A DNA stretch of 11,776 bases from an uncultured Solirubrobacteraceae bacterium. GTDB taxonomy: Bacteria; Actinomycetota; Thermoleophilia; Solirubrobacterales; Solirubrobacteraceae. Under the pieces are notes generated by a model that searched no databases, was not told the DNA's origin, and saw nothing but the letters and a program-made list of their open reading frames with translations. The position numbers and the translations under genes were made by a program. Of the stretch, positions 1 to 5,506 are shown one piece after another. The DNA is taken from the NCBI GenBank assembly GCA_955652215.1, contig CATPAX010000156.1, positions 1-11,776 of the forward strand. The letters are read 5' to 3'. Positions within the stretch are counted from its first letter, which is position 1, and the number at the start of each line of letters is the position of its first letter.

Positions 1-307
1 CGGCGCGACCTCTGGATACCAGCTCGACTTCGACGTCCGCTACCTCTGGATGCGCCAGAAGGAGATCATCGGCTCGCACTTCGCCAACGCATGGGAGGCG
101 ACGCTCGCCAACGAGCTGATCGAGGAGTCTAAGATCAGGCCCGTGCTCTGGCAGACGATGGGATTCGAAAAGGTCGCCGAGGCCCATCAGCTGCTTCGCG
201 ACAACAAGCATCTCGGCAAGATCGCGATCCTCGTCGGCGCCACTGAGGAAGGCCAGGGCAGCACTGCCGAGGGCCTGGGCGCGATCCGAGCCGAGGTCGG
301 CGCATAG
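1..307 (+). CDS. ccr: Crotonyl-CoA carboxylase/reductase, C-terminal part (5' end outside window)
   Basis: The frame is open from base 2 to a TAG at 305-307, giving about 101 C-terminal residues. The stretch SGYQLDFDVRYLWMRQKEII followed by GSHFANA is the conserved distal part of the medium-chain dehydrogenase fold in crotonyl-CoA carboxylase/reductase, and the FEKVAEAHQLLRDNKHLGKI segment is the usual MDR C-terminal helix and strand. Known for the family: NADPH-dependent reductive carboxylation of crotonyl-CoA to (2S)-ethylmalonyl-CoA in the cytosol. It is the committing step of the ethylmalonyl-CoA pathway and also a source of ethylmalonyl extender units for polyketide synthases. The ethylmalonyl-CoA mutase gene 3.2 kb downstream favours the assimilation role. 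The last few codons are followed at once by a 23-bp tandem duplication that copies the stop codon. A related MDR enzyme such as acrylyl-CoA reductase is the alternative, but the match to Ccr is close. Confidence 0.9.
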   Translation, partial: GATSGYQLDFDVRYLWMRQKEIIGSHFANAWEATLANELIEESKIRPVLWQTMGFEKVAEAHQLLRDNKHLGKIAILVGATEEGQGSTAEGLGAIRAEVGA

Positions 308-345
308 CGATGGCCGGAGTCGGCGCATAGCGATGGCCGGAGTCG
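296..345 (+). repeat. 23-bp exact tandem duplication spanning the ccr stop and the next start codon
   Basis: Bases 296-318 are repeated exactly at 319-341, and the match continues to 345, so a 50-bp stretch has a strict 23-nt period. Each copy holds a TAG, two bases (CG), then an ATG. The first TAG (305-307) ends ccr, the second ATG (333-335) begins the downstream gene, and the middle ATG/TAG pair bounds a 6-codon ORF. Because 23 is not a multiple of three, the three reading frames at this junction are all different. The likely origin is replication slippage, with the ancestral junction being ccr stop, CG, start of the next gene. Confidence 0.95.
310..330 (+). other. Six-codon ORF (MAGVGA) created by the tandem duplication
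   Basis: ATG at 310-312 opens a frame ending at TAG 328-330. Its peptide starts with the same MAGV as the downstream protein and ends with the same VGA as Ccr, because it is made from the duplicated junction. It lies 2 nt after the ccr stop and 2 nt before the downstream ATG. That spacing could allow ribosomes to terminate and re-initiate twice in succession. Whether it is translated is not known, and it may be only a by-product of the duplication. Confidence 0.45.
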
Positions 346-698
346 TACACATCCCCTGGTACGCGACGATTCTGCGCCAGGACTCGCTCGCGCTCGAGGT
401 CGCTCAGGCCGCGCGGATCGCCTTGCGCTACGGCGCCACCCAGTACTCGGTTCATCGCTCCCGCGATGACCGCTACCGGATCACCCAGATGGCCTGGTTT
501 GAGTCCAAGACCGACTGGTACCGCTACTGGGACGGGCCCGAGATGACCGAGTTCCGCCGGCGCAACAGCGGGCGCTACCAGATCCCGATCACTTACATCT
601 GGCACGACGAGCTCGCAGCCGGAGCGCTCGGGCCAGAGGTCCAAGCCGAGCCCGAACCCGAACCTGAACCCGAGCCGGCGCCGGCGGCCGCGATTTAG
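333..698 (+). CDS. Small unrecognised protein, possibly of dimeric alpha/beta-barrel type, with a Glu-Pro tail
   Basis: This 121-residue protein directly follows ccr and was probably translationally coupled to it before the junction was duplicated. I do not recognise the family. Residues 1-95 form a compact soluble domain rich in Trp/Tyr/Arg (residues 53-76 include MAWFESKTDWYRYWDGPEM), with alternating predicted strands and helices. The pattern is reminiscent of ABM/EthD-like dimeric ferredoxin-type barrels, but this is a weak impression without a diagnostic motif. From residue 106 the protein changes to five consecutive Glu-Pro pairs and then an Ala/Pro-rich end, which should be disordered. 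There is no signal peptide or membrane segment. The position suggests a link to Ccr or acyl-CoA metabolism, by context only. ATG 333 is preferred over ATG 310, which runs into a stop after six codons. Confidence 0.7.
   Translation: MAGVVHIPWYATILRQDSLALEVAQAARIALRYGATQYSVHRSRDDRYRITQMAWFESKTDWYRYWDGPEMTEFRRRNSGRYQIPITYIWHDELAAGALGPEVQAEPEPEPEPEPAPAAAI
648..677 (+). repeat. (Glu-Pro)5 hexanucleotide repeat in the 3' end of the small gene
   Basis: Five consecutive 6-nt units of the form GAR-CCN encode EPEPEPEPEP, followed by Ala-Pro codons. The units differ only at third positions. The repeat is in frame, so gain or loss of units would change tail length without disrupting the protein. Confidence 0.85.
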
Positions 699-733
699 TT
701 AGAGCCGCACGGGGAACAACGTCTTGCAACTCG

Positions 734-748
734 TAGATTCCGACTGAG
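734..748 (+). promoter_or_regulatory. Possible -10 element close to the desaturase start
   Basis: TAGATT at 734-739 fits TANNNT and lies 9 nt before the ATG at 749, so a transcript would begin only about 2-3 nt upstream of the start codon. No clear -35 box is visible at the right distance, and there is no convincing Shine-Dalgarno sequence in the 50-bp gap after the preceding gene. Read-through from ccr is the alternative. Confidence 0.3.
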
Positions 749-1675
749 ATGACCCGCGCACACAAGCTCGCGAACTTAATTGGGGTACCGGCCCCTCTCG
801 TCGGGTTGATAGTCGCGATCGCGCTCCTCTGGGATCAGGCGATCGGCCCGCTCGAACTCGGCCTCTTGATCGGCCTGTATGTGATCACCTGCCTCGGCGT
901 CACGCTGGGTTACCACCGGATGTTCACACACCGCGCGTTCGAATCCTCACGGGCGTTCCGGACGATCATCGCCGTAATCGGCTCGATGGCCGTGCAGGGT
1001 CCGGTCATCACGTGGGTCGCAGACCACCGCAAGCACCACGCCTTCACCGACCAGGAAGGCGATCCCCACTCCCCGCACCTCAACGGTCCCGGATTCTGGG
1101 GCGGGGTCAAGGGGCTCTGGCACGCCCACGTCGGCTGGCTGTTCGAGACCGTGGGAACCGCGGACAAACAGCGGTTTGCCCCTGATCTGGTCAAGGACGA
1201 GTCGCTGCGCTCGATCGAGAAGCTGTTCTGGCTGTGGGCGACGCTCAGCTTCGTGATCCCGTTCGCGATCGGGTGGATCATCGGGGGCGGGTTCGGGACC
1301 GCGGTCACCGCCCTCCTGTGGGGCGGATTCGTACGGGTGTTCCTGCTCCATCACGTCACCTGGTCGATCAACTCGATCTGTCACTTCTTCGGACGCCGGC
1401 GCTTCAACGTCGAGGATCAGTCGCGCAACGTCTTCTGGCTGGCTCCCCTATCGATGGGCGAGGCGTGGCATCACAACCACCACGCGTTCCCGACGTCCGC
1501 GTTCCACGGCCTACGCCTGTGGGAGCGGATCACCGACCCCACCGGCCTGGTGATCGCCGCCCTCGAGAAGCTCGGGATCGTGTGGAACGTCAAACGGGTC
1601 AGCCCGGAGCGCCAGCAGGCGCTGATGCTGTCGCCCAAGCCGCGGCGTCCAACCGCCCCGGCTCCGCTGGGCTGA
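749..1675 (+). CDS. Membrane fatty acid desaturase (acyl-CoA/acyl-lipid, delta-9 type)
   Basis: The 308-residue integral membrane protein has the three histidine boxes of the stearoyl-CoA-type desaturase family: HRMFTH (residues 56-61), HRKHH (93-97) and HHNHH (241-245). It also has the extra Asn/His pair N208 and H212 in the segment HVTWSINSICH, which in this family helps hold the di-iron centre. Hydrophobic segments lie near residues 11-28, 35-55, 70-90, 158-180 and 184-202. There is no fused cytochrome b5 or ferredoxin domain, so an external electron donor is needed. Known role: O2-dependent insertion of a cis double bond into saturated acyl chains, adjusting membrane fluidity. Start ATG 749 leaves a short N-terminal tail before the first membrane segment and is the natural choice. 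The gene ends 9 bp from the convergent clpS. The exact double-bond position cannot be read from the sequence. Confidence 0.92.
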   Translation: MTRAHKLANLIGVPAPLVGLIVAIALLWDQAIGPLELGLLIGLYVITCLGVTLGYHRMFTHRAFESSRAFRTIIAVIGSMAVQGPVITWVADHRKHHAFTDQEGDPHSPHLNGPGFWGGVKGLWHAHVGWLFETVGTADKQRFAPDLVKDESLRSIEKLFWLWATLSFVIPFAIGWIIGGGFGTAVTALLWGGFVRVFLLHHVTWSINSICHFFGRRRFNVEDQSRNVFWLAPLSMGEAWHHNHHAFPTSAFHGLRLWERITDPTGLVIAALEKLGIVWNVKRVSPERQQALMLSPKPRRPTAPAPLG

Positions 1676-1684
1676 TAAGCCGAA

Positions 1685-1972
1685 CTAGCTCGCTTCGAGC
1701 GGGGCCATGGTTAGCCCGGCGGTGTCGAGCTGCTGCCAGTACTCCTCGGCGTCGTCGCGCAAACCGCTCCACACGATCGCGCAGCCGCTGCGATGGATCC
1801 GGTCGGCAAACCGGTAGCCCTCGGCGAGTGTCACCCCGGGAATCACCTGCGCGAGCGTCTCAGCGACGTGGTCGAACGTGTTGTAGTCGTCGTTGAGCAC
1901 GACGACTCGCCACGGACCCCCCACCCCGCTCCCGGGTCCCACCACCCGCGGCAGCTCCACAGTCTGTGACAC
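1685..1972 (-). CDS. clpS: ATP-dependent Clp protease adaptor ClpS
   Basis: This 95-residue protein has a flexible N-terminus (residues 1-20) followed by the ClpS core starting WRVVVLNDDYNTFDHVAETL. N27, D28 and D29 align with the Asn-Asp-Asp of the N-degron pocket, and H60 in the RIHRSG segment aligns with the conserved pocket histidine of E. coli ClpS. Known role: it binds proteins bearing bulky hydrophobic N-terminal residues and hands them to ClpA/ClpC for degradation. The start is GTG (1970-1972). A TANNNT box exactly 7 nt upstream and the lack of a Shine-Dalgarno sequence suggest a leaderless transcript in addition to read-through from the metallo-hydrolase gene 33 bp upstream. No clp ATPase gene is in the window. 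Confidence 0.93.
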   Translation of the reverse strand: MSQTVELPRVVGPGSGVGGPWRVVVLNDDYNTFDHVAETLAQVIPGVTLAEGYRFADRIHRSGCAIVWSGLRDDAEEYWQQLDTAGLTMAPLEAS

Positions 1973-1985
1973 GGGCGTCAGGATA
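1973..1985 (-). promoter_or_regulatory. Candidate leaderless promoter for clpS (TATCCT, 7 nt before GTG)
   Basis: On the - strand TATCCT (complement of 1980-1985) is followed by 7 nt and then the GTG start. This is the same geometry seen before ecm, the GNAT gene and the last gene. It lies within the 33-bp gap after the metallo-hydrolase gene, so clpS may have its own transcript. No -35 element is evident. Confidence 0.4.
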
Positions 1986-2005
1986 GCCGCTGGGGAACTG
2001 CACTT

Positions 2006-2845
2006 CTAGCGGCTGGCCACGGCTTCGGCGCGCTTGCGCCAGTAGCGCTCGAGTCCCGCGTACAGCTGCTCGGGTGCCGCGGCCTGAACGTACGTGGCCA
2101 GGAGCCCAGGCTCCGCACCGCGCTCGATCTCCTCGCGCACGCCGGCCGCGAACGTCTCGAGGTCCTGCTCGCGAACCCGCTGCGCCCAGTCGTCGAGCCG
2201 CCGGCCGACTTCGCCCAGCTGCGCTTCCACGTCGTCGGCCTCGCCGAAGTGGGTGATCGCCAAGCGCTCGGGCGCCCACGAGGCGATCCGCTCGATCGAC
2301 TCGTGCCATGCCTCGAGGTCGATGTCGGGTGGGGGCGTCGGCGGGATCGTCAACGATTTCGCGATCCGGACCCCTGCCACATCGCCGACGAAGGCGGTGC
2401 GGTCGTGCAGATAGGACACATGGTGCGATGCATGACCCGGCGTGTACGCCACGTCGAAGCCCCCGTCAAGCACCTCGCCACCGCGAAGCTCCCTCAGGTT
2501 CTTCGCAGGGATAGGGAGCATCTCGCCCCAAAGACGGTCCAGATCGTCGCCGTACAGCCGGCTGGCGCTCTTCATCAGGCGCGAGGGGTCGACCAGATGC
2601 ACCGCGCCGAGCTCGTGCACAAACACCTCCAGCTCGGGCCAGCGCTGGACCAGGGATCCGGACGCTCCGGCGTGGTCCAGATGGATGTGGGTCAGCAGCA
2701 GCGCGCGTGGTGGCTGCCCGTCGAGGGCTTCGAGCAGGGTCGGAAGGCACGAGCTGGGGCCCGGATCGATCAGCACATCGTCCACCTGCCAGCAGCCGAT
2801 CACCCTCGGCCGGCCGAGGTGCATCAGATCGAGGATGCGCCTCAT
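2006..2845 (-). CDS. Metallo-beta-lactamase-fold hydrolase
   Basis: The 279-residue soluble protein has the MBL signature THIHLDHAG, with H53, H55, D57 and H58. The further metal ligands are H138 (TPGHASHH), D155 (FVGDVAG) and H199 (ITHFGE). The first ~200 residues make the two-metal core. Residues 205-279 form a charged helical C-terminal extension that may cap the active site. This arrangement resembles glyoxalase-II/RNase-Z-like hydrolases of unassigned specificity common in actinobacteria. The substrate (thioester, lactone or phosphodiester) cannot be read from the sequence. ATG 2843-2845 immediately follows the TAA of the divIVA-like gene (TAAATG), so it is translationally adjacent. A GC-rich hairpin lies just before this junction. 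Confidence 0.85.
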   Translation of the reverse strand: MRRILDLMHLGRPRVIGCWQVDDVLIDPGPSSCLPTLLEALDGQPPRALLLTHIHLDHAGASGSLVQRWPELEVFVHELGAVHLVDPSRLMKSASRLYGDDLDRLWGEMLPIPAKNLRELRGGEVLDGGFDVAYTPGHASHHVSYLHDRTAFVGDVAGVRIAKSLTIPPTPPPDIDLEAWHESIERIASWAPERLAITHFGEADDVEAQLGEVGRRLDDWAQRVREQDLETFAAGVREEIERGAEPGLLATYVQAAAPEQLYAGLERYWRKRAEAVASR

Positions 2846-3463
2846 TTAGTGACCCGAGGGTTCGCTGCCCTCGGGTTCGCTGCCCTCGGGCTCGCTCAGG
2901 CCCTCCGGGATGTGCGGATCGCTCGGCGTCGCCAGACTCTGCGTAGCGGTCAGATCCTCCGACGCCGGCGGCAGCCGGTCCGCCGCCGCTGCGAGCGCAG
3001 CCAGCTCCCCCGCCAGCGCCCGCGCGTCCTGGACGATCCGCTGTCGCTCCGTCCAGATCCGCTCGGTGTCGGCGCCGAGCTCGATCACCTGACTTCGGCC
3101 CTGGGCGGTGATCGCGGCGGCCTCCCGGGCCGCCTGCTCTCCCAGCTGCTGTGCCTCGTTGCGCGCGTCCGCGGTGATCTGTGCCGCTGCCTCGTGGGCC
3201 TGCTGAAGGATCGCCGAGACTTCGGCGCCGACCCGCTCGAGCGCGCCGCGGACCGCCGCATCGGGGGATCGCGTCGCTTGCAGGTCCTCCACGAGCCGGT
3301 TGGCCTCACGGACGTACGCATCAACCGCGATCCGGTCGTAGCCGCGCAGAACCACGGGGAAATCGGGATCCGCGGTGAGCGACTGTGTACCGGACGGCGT
3401 GAGCGGCACGGTCAGCTCCCGCGTGCGCTCGTCCTCACCGGCGCGTGGATCCTCGTGCGACAT
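2846..3463 (-). CDS. DivIVA-domain coiled-coil protein
   Basis: Starting from ATG 3461-3463 this encodes 205 residues. Residues 35-62 (FPVVLRGYDRIAVDAYVREA and onward) match the N-terminal DivIVA motif: a hydrophobic patch, RGYD, then a VDxYV helix. DivIVA family members use this motif to bind curved or growing membrane. Residues 52-160 are a long Ala/Glu/Gln/Arg-rich predicted coiled coil. Residues 163-205 are disordered, ending in EPEGS repeats. Expected role: a membrane-associated scaffold for polar growth, septum or envelope synthesis, like SepIVA/Wag31 relatives, but the exact partner is unknown. A longer frame reaches 3574. It would overlap ecm and has no motif in the added part, so ATG 3463 is preferred. 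It heads a - strand block with the MBL hydrolase and clpS. Confidence 0.8.
   Translation of the reverse strand: MSHEDPRAGEDERTRELTVPLTPSGTQSLTADPDFPVVLRGYDRIAVDAYVREANRLVEDLQATRSPDAAVRGALERVGAEVSAILQQAHEAAAQITADARNEAQQLGEQAAREAAAITAQGRSQVIELGADTERIWTERQRIVQDARALAGELAALAAAADRLPPASEDLTATQSLATPSDPHIPEGLSEPEGSEPEGSEPSGH
2853..2896 (-). repeat. 15-bp tandem repeat with an 8-bp-stem hairpin at the divIVA-like/MBL boundary
   Basis: Bases 2860-2874 and 2875-2889 are exact 15-bp copies, with a partial third. They encode the Glu-Pro-Glu-Gly-Ser units at the end of the DivIVA-like protein. CCCGAGGG (2853-2860) and CCCTCGGG (2868-2875) are perfect inverted repeats separated by 7 nt. The - strand mRNA can therefore form an 8-bp GC-rich hairpin ending only a few nucleotides before TAAATG. 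A second CCCTCGGG at 2883-2890 offers an alternative partner. There is no U-run, so it is not a typical intrinsic terminator. Confidence 0.75.
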
Positions 3464-3477
3464 ACGTCCTGACCTTA
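3464..3477 (-). promoter_or_regulatory. Candidate -10 box for the divIVA-like gene
   Basis: On the - strand TAAGGT (complement of 3472-3477) lies 8 nt before ATG 3463, so a transcript would begin at or within one base of the start codon. The AGGA just before the ATG leaves only 3 nt, which is too close for a normal Shine-Dalgarno. It shares a 39-bp divergent intergenic region with the ecm promoter. Confidence 0.35.
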
Positions 3478-3489
3478 CCCGACCGCTCA

Positions 3490-3502
3490 TACAATTCCCC
3501 CC
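3490..3502 (+). promoter_or_regulatory. Candidate leaderless promoter for ecm (TACAAT, 7 nt before ATG)
   Basis: TACAAT at 3490-3495 differs from the -10 consensus TATAAT at one position and is followed by exactly 7 nt (TCCCCCC) and then ATG 3503. A weak -35-like CTGACC at 3469-3474 leaves a short 15-bp spacer. There is no Shine-Dalgarno sequence between the box and the start codon, so a leaderless mRNA is the simplest reading. A cobalamin riboswitch cannot fit in this 39-bp gap. Confidence 0.55.
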
Positions 3503-5506
3503 ATGCCGGATAGGCCGCCCCACCGCCTGCCCGAGCCCGACCGGCCGTGGATGATGCGCACCTACGCCGGCCACTCGGACGCCAGGCGCTCGAACGAGCT
3601 CTACAGGCGCAACCTGGCCAAGGGCCAGACGGGCCTGTCGGTCGCCTTCGACCTCCCCACTCAGACCGGCTATGACCCTGATCAGGAGCTCGCCCGAGGC
3701 GAGGTCGGAAAGGTTGGGGTCTCAATCGCCCATCGGGGCGACATGAAGACGCTGCTCGACGGAATCCCGCTCGATCAGATGAACACGTCGATGACGATCA
3801 ACGCCACCGCGGCGTGGCTGCTCGCGCTGTACGTCGTCGTCGCGGAAGAGCAGGGCATCCCGCAGGCTGCCCTTCAGGGCACTACCCAGAACGACATCCT
3901 GAAGGAGTACCTGAGCCGCGGGACCTACGCATTTCCGCCCGAGCCGAGCATGCGGCTGATCGCCGACACGATCGCCTACACCGTCGAGCACATCCCGCGG
4001 TGGAACCCGATCAACATCTGCTCCTATCACCTCCAGGAGACAGGCGCCACGCCGGTTCAGGAGATCGCCTTCACGCTCAGCAACGCGATCGCGGTGCTCG
4101 ACGCCGTGCGCCGGCGCGTCACGGCGGATGCGATGCCGAGCGTGTTCGGCCGGATCTCGTTCTTCGTCAACGCCGGGGTTCGCTTTATCGAGGAGCACGC
4201 GAAATTGCGCGCGATGGCGCAGCTGTGGGACGAGCTCGGGCGCGAGCGCTATGGCGTGCAGGACGAGCTGACGCGCCGCTTCCGGTACGGGGTGCAGGTC
4301 AACTCGCTGGGACTGACCGAGGCCCAGCCTGAGAACAATGCCTACCGGATCGCGCTCGAGGCACTTGCCGTCGTGCTCGGACGCAACTCACGGGCACGGG
4401 CGATCCAGCTGCCCGCGTGGAACGAAGCGCTCGGGCTCCCGCGGCCGTGGGATCAGCAATGGTCACTTCGCCTCCAGCAGATCCTCGCCTACGAAACCGA
4501 CCTGCTCGAGTACCCCGACATCTTCGAGGGCTCGAAGGTGATGGACGGGCTCGTGGCCGAGCTCGTTGAGGAGGGCCGAGAGGAGATGGCGGTGATCGCG
4601 GAGTTGGGGGGCGCGGTCGAGGCGGTCGACTACATGAAGTCCGCGCTCGTCGAGTCGCACCGCGAGCGCCTGAGACGAATCGGATCGGGCGAGCTGACCG
4701 TTGTGGGGGTCAACCGTTTTGACTCGACCGAGCCCTCCCCCCTCACCCAGGGCGTCGACGGCGCCGTCCAGCTCGTCGACGGTGAGCTCGAGGCCTTCCA
4801 GCGAGAGGCGGTCGGACGCTGGCGCACCGAACGCGACCAGCGAGCGGTCGATGCCGCGCTGCAACGGCTCGCGCAGACAGCCGCCGACGAGGCTCAGAAC
4901 ATCATGCCGGCGACGATCGACGCTGCCCGGGCGGGCGCGACCACCGGGGAGTGGGCTCAGGCGCTCCGCTCGGTGTTCGGCGAGTACCGCGCGCCCACAG
5001 GCGTGGGAAGTACGGCCGCGGTCTCCAGCCAGGGGATCGCCGAGCTGCGAGAGGAAGTCGAGCGGCTGAGCGAGGCGCTCGGGCGCAGAATGAAGTTGCT
5101 CGTGGGCAAGCCCGGACTCGACGGCCATTCAAACGGCGCCGAGCAGATCGCCGTGCGGGCTCGAGACGCGGGCATGGATGTCGTCTACGAAGGGATCCGG
5201 CTGACCCCGTCCCAGATCGCGACCTCGGCCGCCCAGGAAGGCGTCCACGTCGTCGGCCTCTCGATCCTGTCGGGATCGCACCGCGAGCTGATCCCCGCGG
5301 TGCTCGAGGCGCTGAGGGCAGCCGGTGCCGGCGACGTACCGGTGGTGGTCGGAGGGATCATCCCGGAGAACGACGCGATCGCACTCCGCGCGGCCGGTGT
5401 CGCGGCCGTCTACACACCCAAGGACTGGAACCTCAATCGGATGATCGCCGACATCATCGCCCTGGTGGGCGAGCGCTACGGCGTCGGGCACGCCGTGAGC
5501 AGTTGA
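3503..5506 (+). CDS. ecm: Ethylmalonyl-CoA mutase (adenosylcobalamin-dependent)
   Basis: The 667-residue protein has the methylmalonyl-CoA mutase fold: a TIM-barrel substrate domain (about 10-500) and a cobalamin-binding domain (about 530-660). D540-G-H542-S-N-G545 is the DxHxxG motif whose His ligates cobalt. Y21 (RTYAGHS), R139 (SRGTY) and H176 (SYHLQE) align, with unchanged spacing, with the radical-stabilising Tyr/His and carboxylate-binding Arg known from methylmalonyl-CoA mutase. Two features favour the Ecm/MeaA clade: AFDLPTQTGYD where methylmalonyl-CoA mutases read AFDLATHRGYD, and SYHLQE instead of GYHMQE. The N-terminus is also only about 13 residues long before DRPW. Known reaction: (2R)-ethylmalonyl-CoA to (2S)-methylsuccinyl-CoA. 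The ccr end upstream and meaB directly downstream (4-nt overlap) support this. Older annotations call it MeaA or methylmalonyl-CoA mutase. Confidence 0.92.
   Translation: MPDRPPHRLPEPDRPWMMRTYAGHSDARRSNELYRRNLAKGQTGLSVAFDLPTQTGYDPDQELARGEVGKVGVSIAHRGDMKTLLDGIPLDQMNTSMTINATAAWLLALYVVVAEEQGIPQAALQGTTQNDILKEYLSRGTYAFPPEPSMRLIADTIAYTVEHIPRWNPINICSYHLQETGATPVQEIAFTLSNAIAVLDAVRRRVTADAMPSVFGRISFFVNAGVRFIEEHAKLRAMAQLWDELGRERYGVQDELTRRFRYGVQVNSLGLTEAQPENNAYRIALEALAVVLGRNSRARAIQLPAWNEALGLPRPWDQQWSLRLQQILAYETDLLEYPDIFEGSKVMDGLVAELVEEGREEMAVIAELGGAVEAVDYMKSALVESHRERLRRIGSGELTVVGVNRFDSTEPSPLTQGVDGAVQLVDGELEAFQREAVGRWRTERDQRAVDAALQRLAQTAADEAQNIMPATIDAARAGATTGEWAQALRSVFGEYRAPTGVGSTAAVSSQGIAELREEVERLSEALGRRMKLLVGKPGLDGHSNGAEQIAVRARDAGMDVVYEGIRLTPSQIATSAAQEGVHVVGLSILSGSHRELIPAVLEALRAAGAGDVPVVVGGIIPENDAIALRAAGVAAVYTPKDWNLNRMIADIIALVGERYGVGHAVSS

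Noticed and set aside
135..644. A 169-codon - strand frame across the ccr end and the small gene
   Set aside because: Antisense to ccr, and the product shows no recognisable domain.
1669..1700. Bidirectional terminator between the desaturase and clpS genes
   Set aside because: Only short stems (4 bp and 5 bp) overlapping the coding ends, with no U-run on either strand.
2249..3472. A 407-codon open frame on the + strand opposite the MBL and divIVA-like genes
   Set aside because: It is antisense to two well-supported genes, has an Arg/Pro/Leu-rich composition without motifs, and reflects the lack of stops in high-GC antisense frames.
3464..3502. Cobalamin riboswitch upstream of the B12-dependent mutase
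   Set aside because: The gap is only 39 bp and the start appears leaderless, so the roughly 200-nt structure cannot fit; no such element is seen elsewhere in the window.
3464..3574. Longer start for the divIVA-like gene (to 3574)
   Set aside because: It would overlap the first 72 bases of ecm and its promoter, and the added residues show no motif; ATG 3463 has a suitable -10 box.
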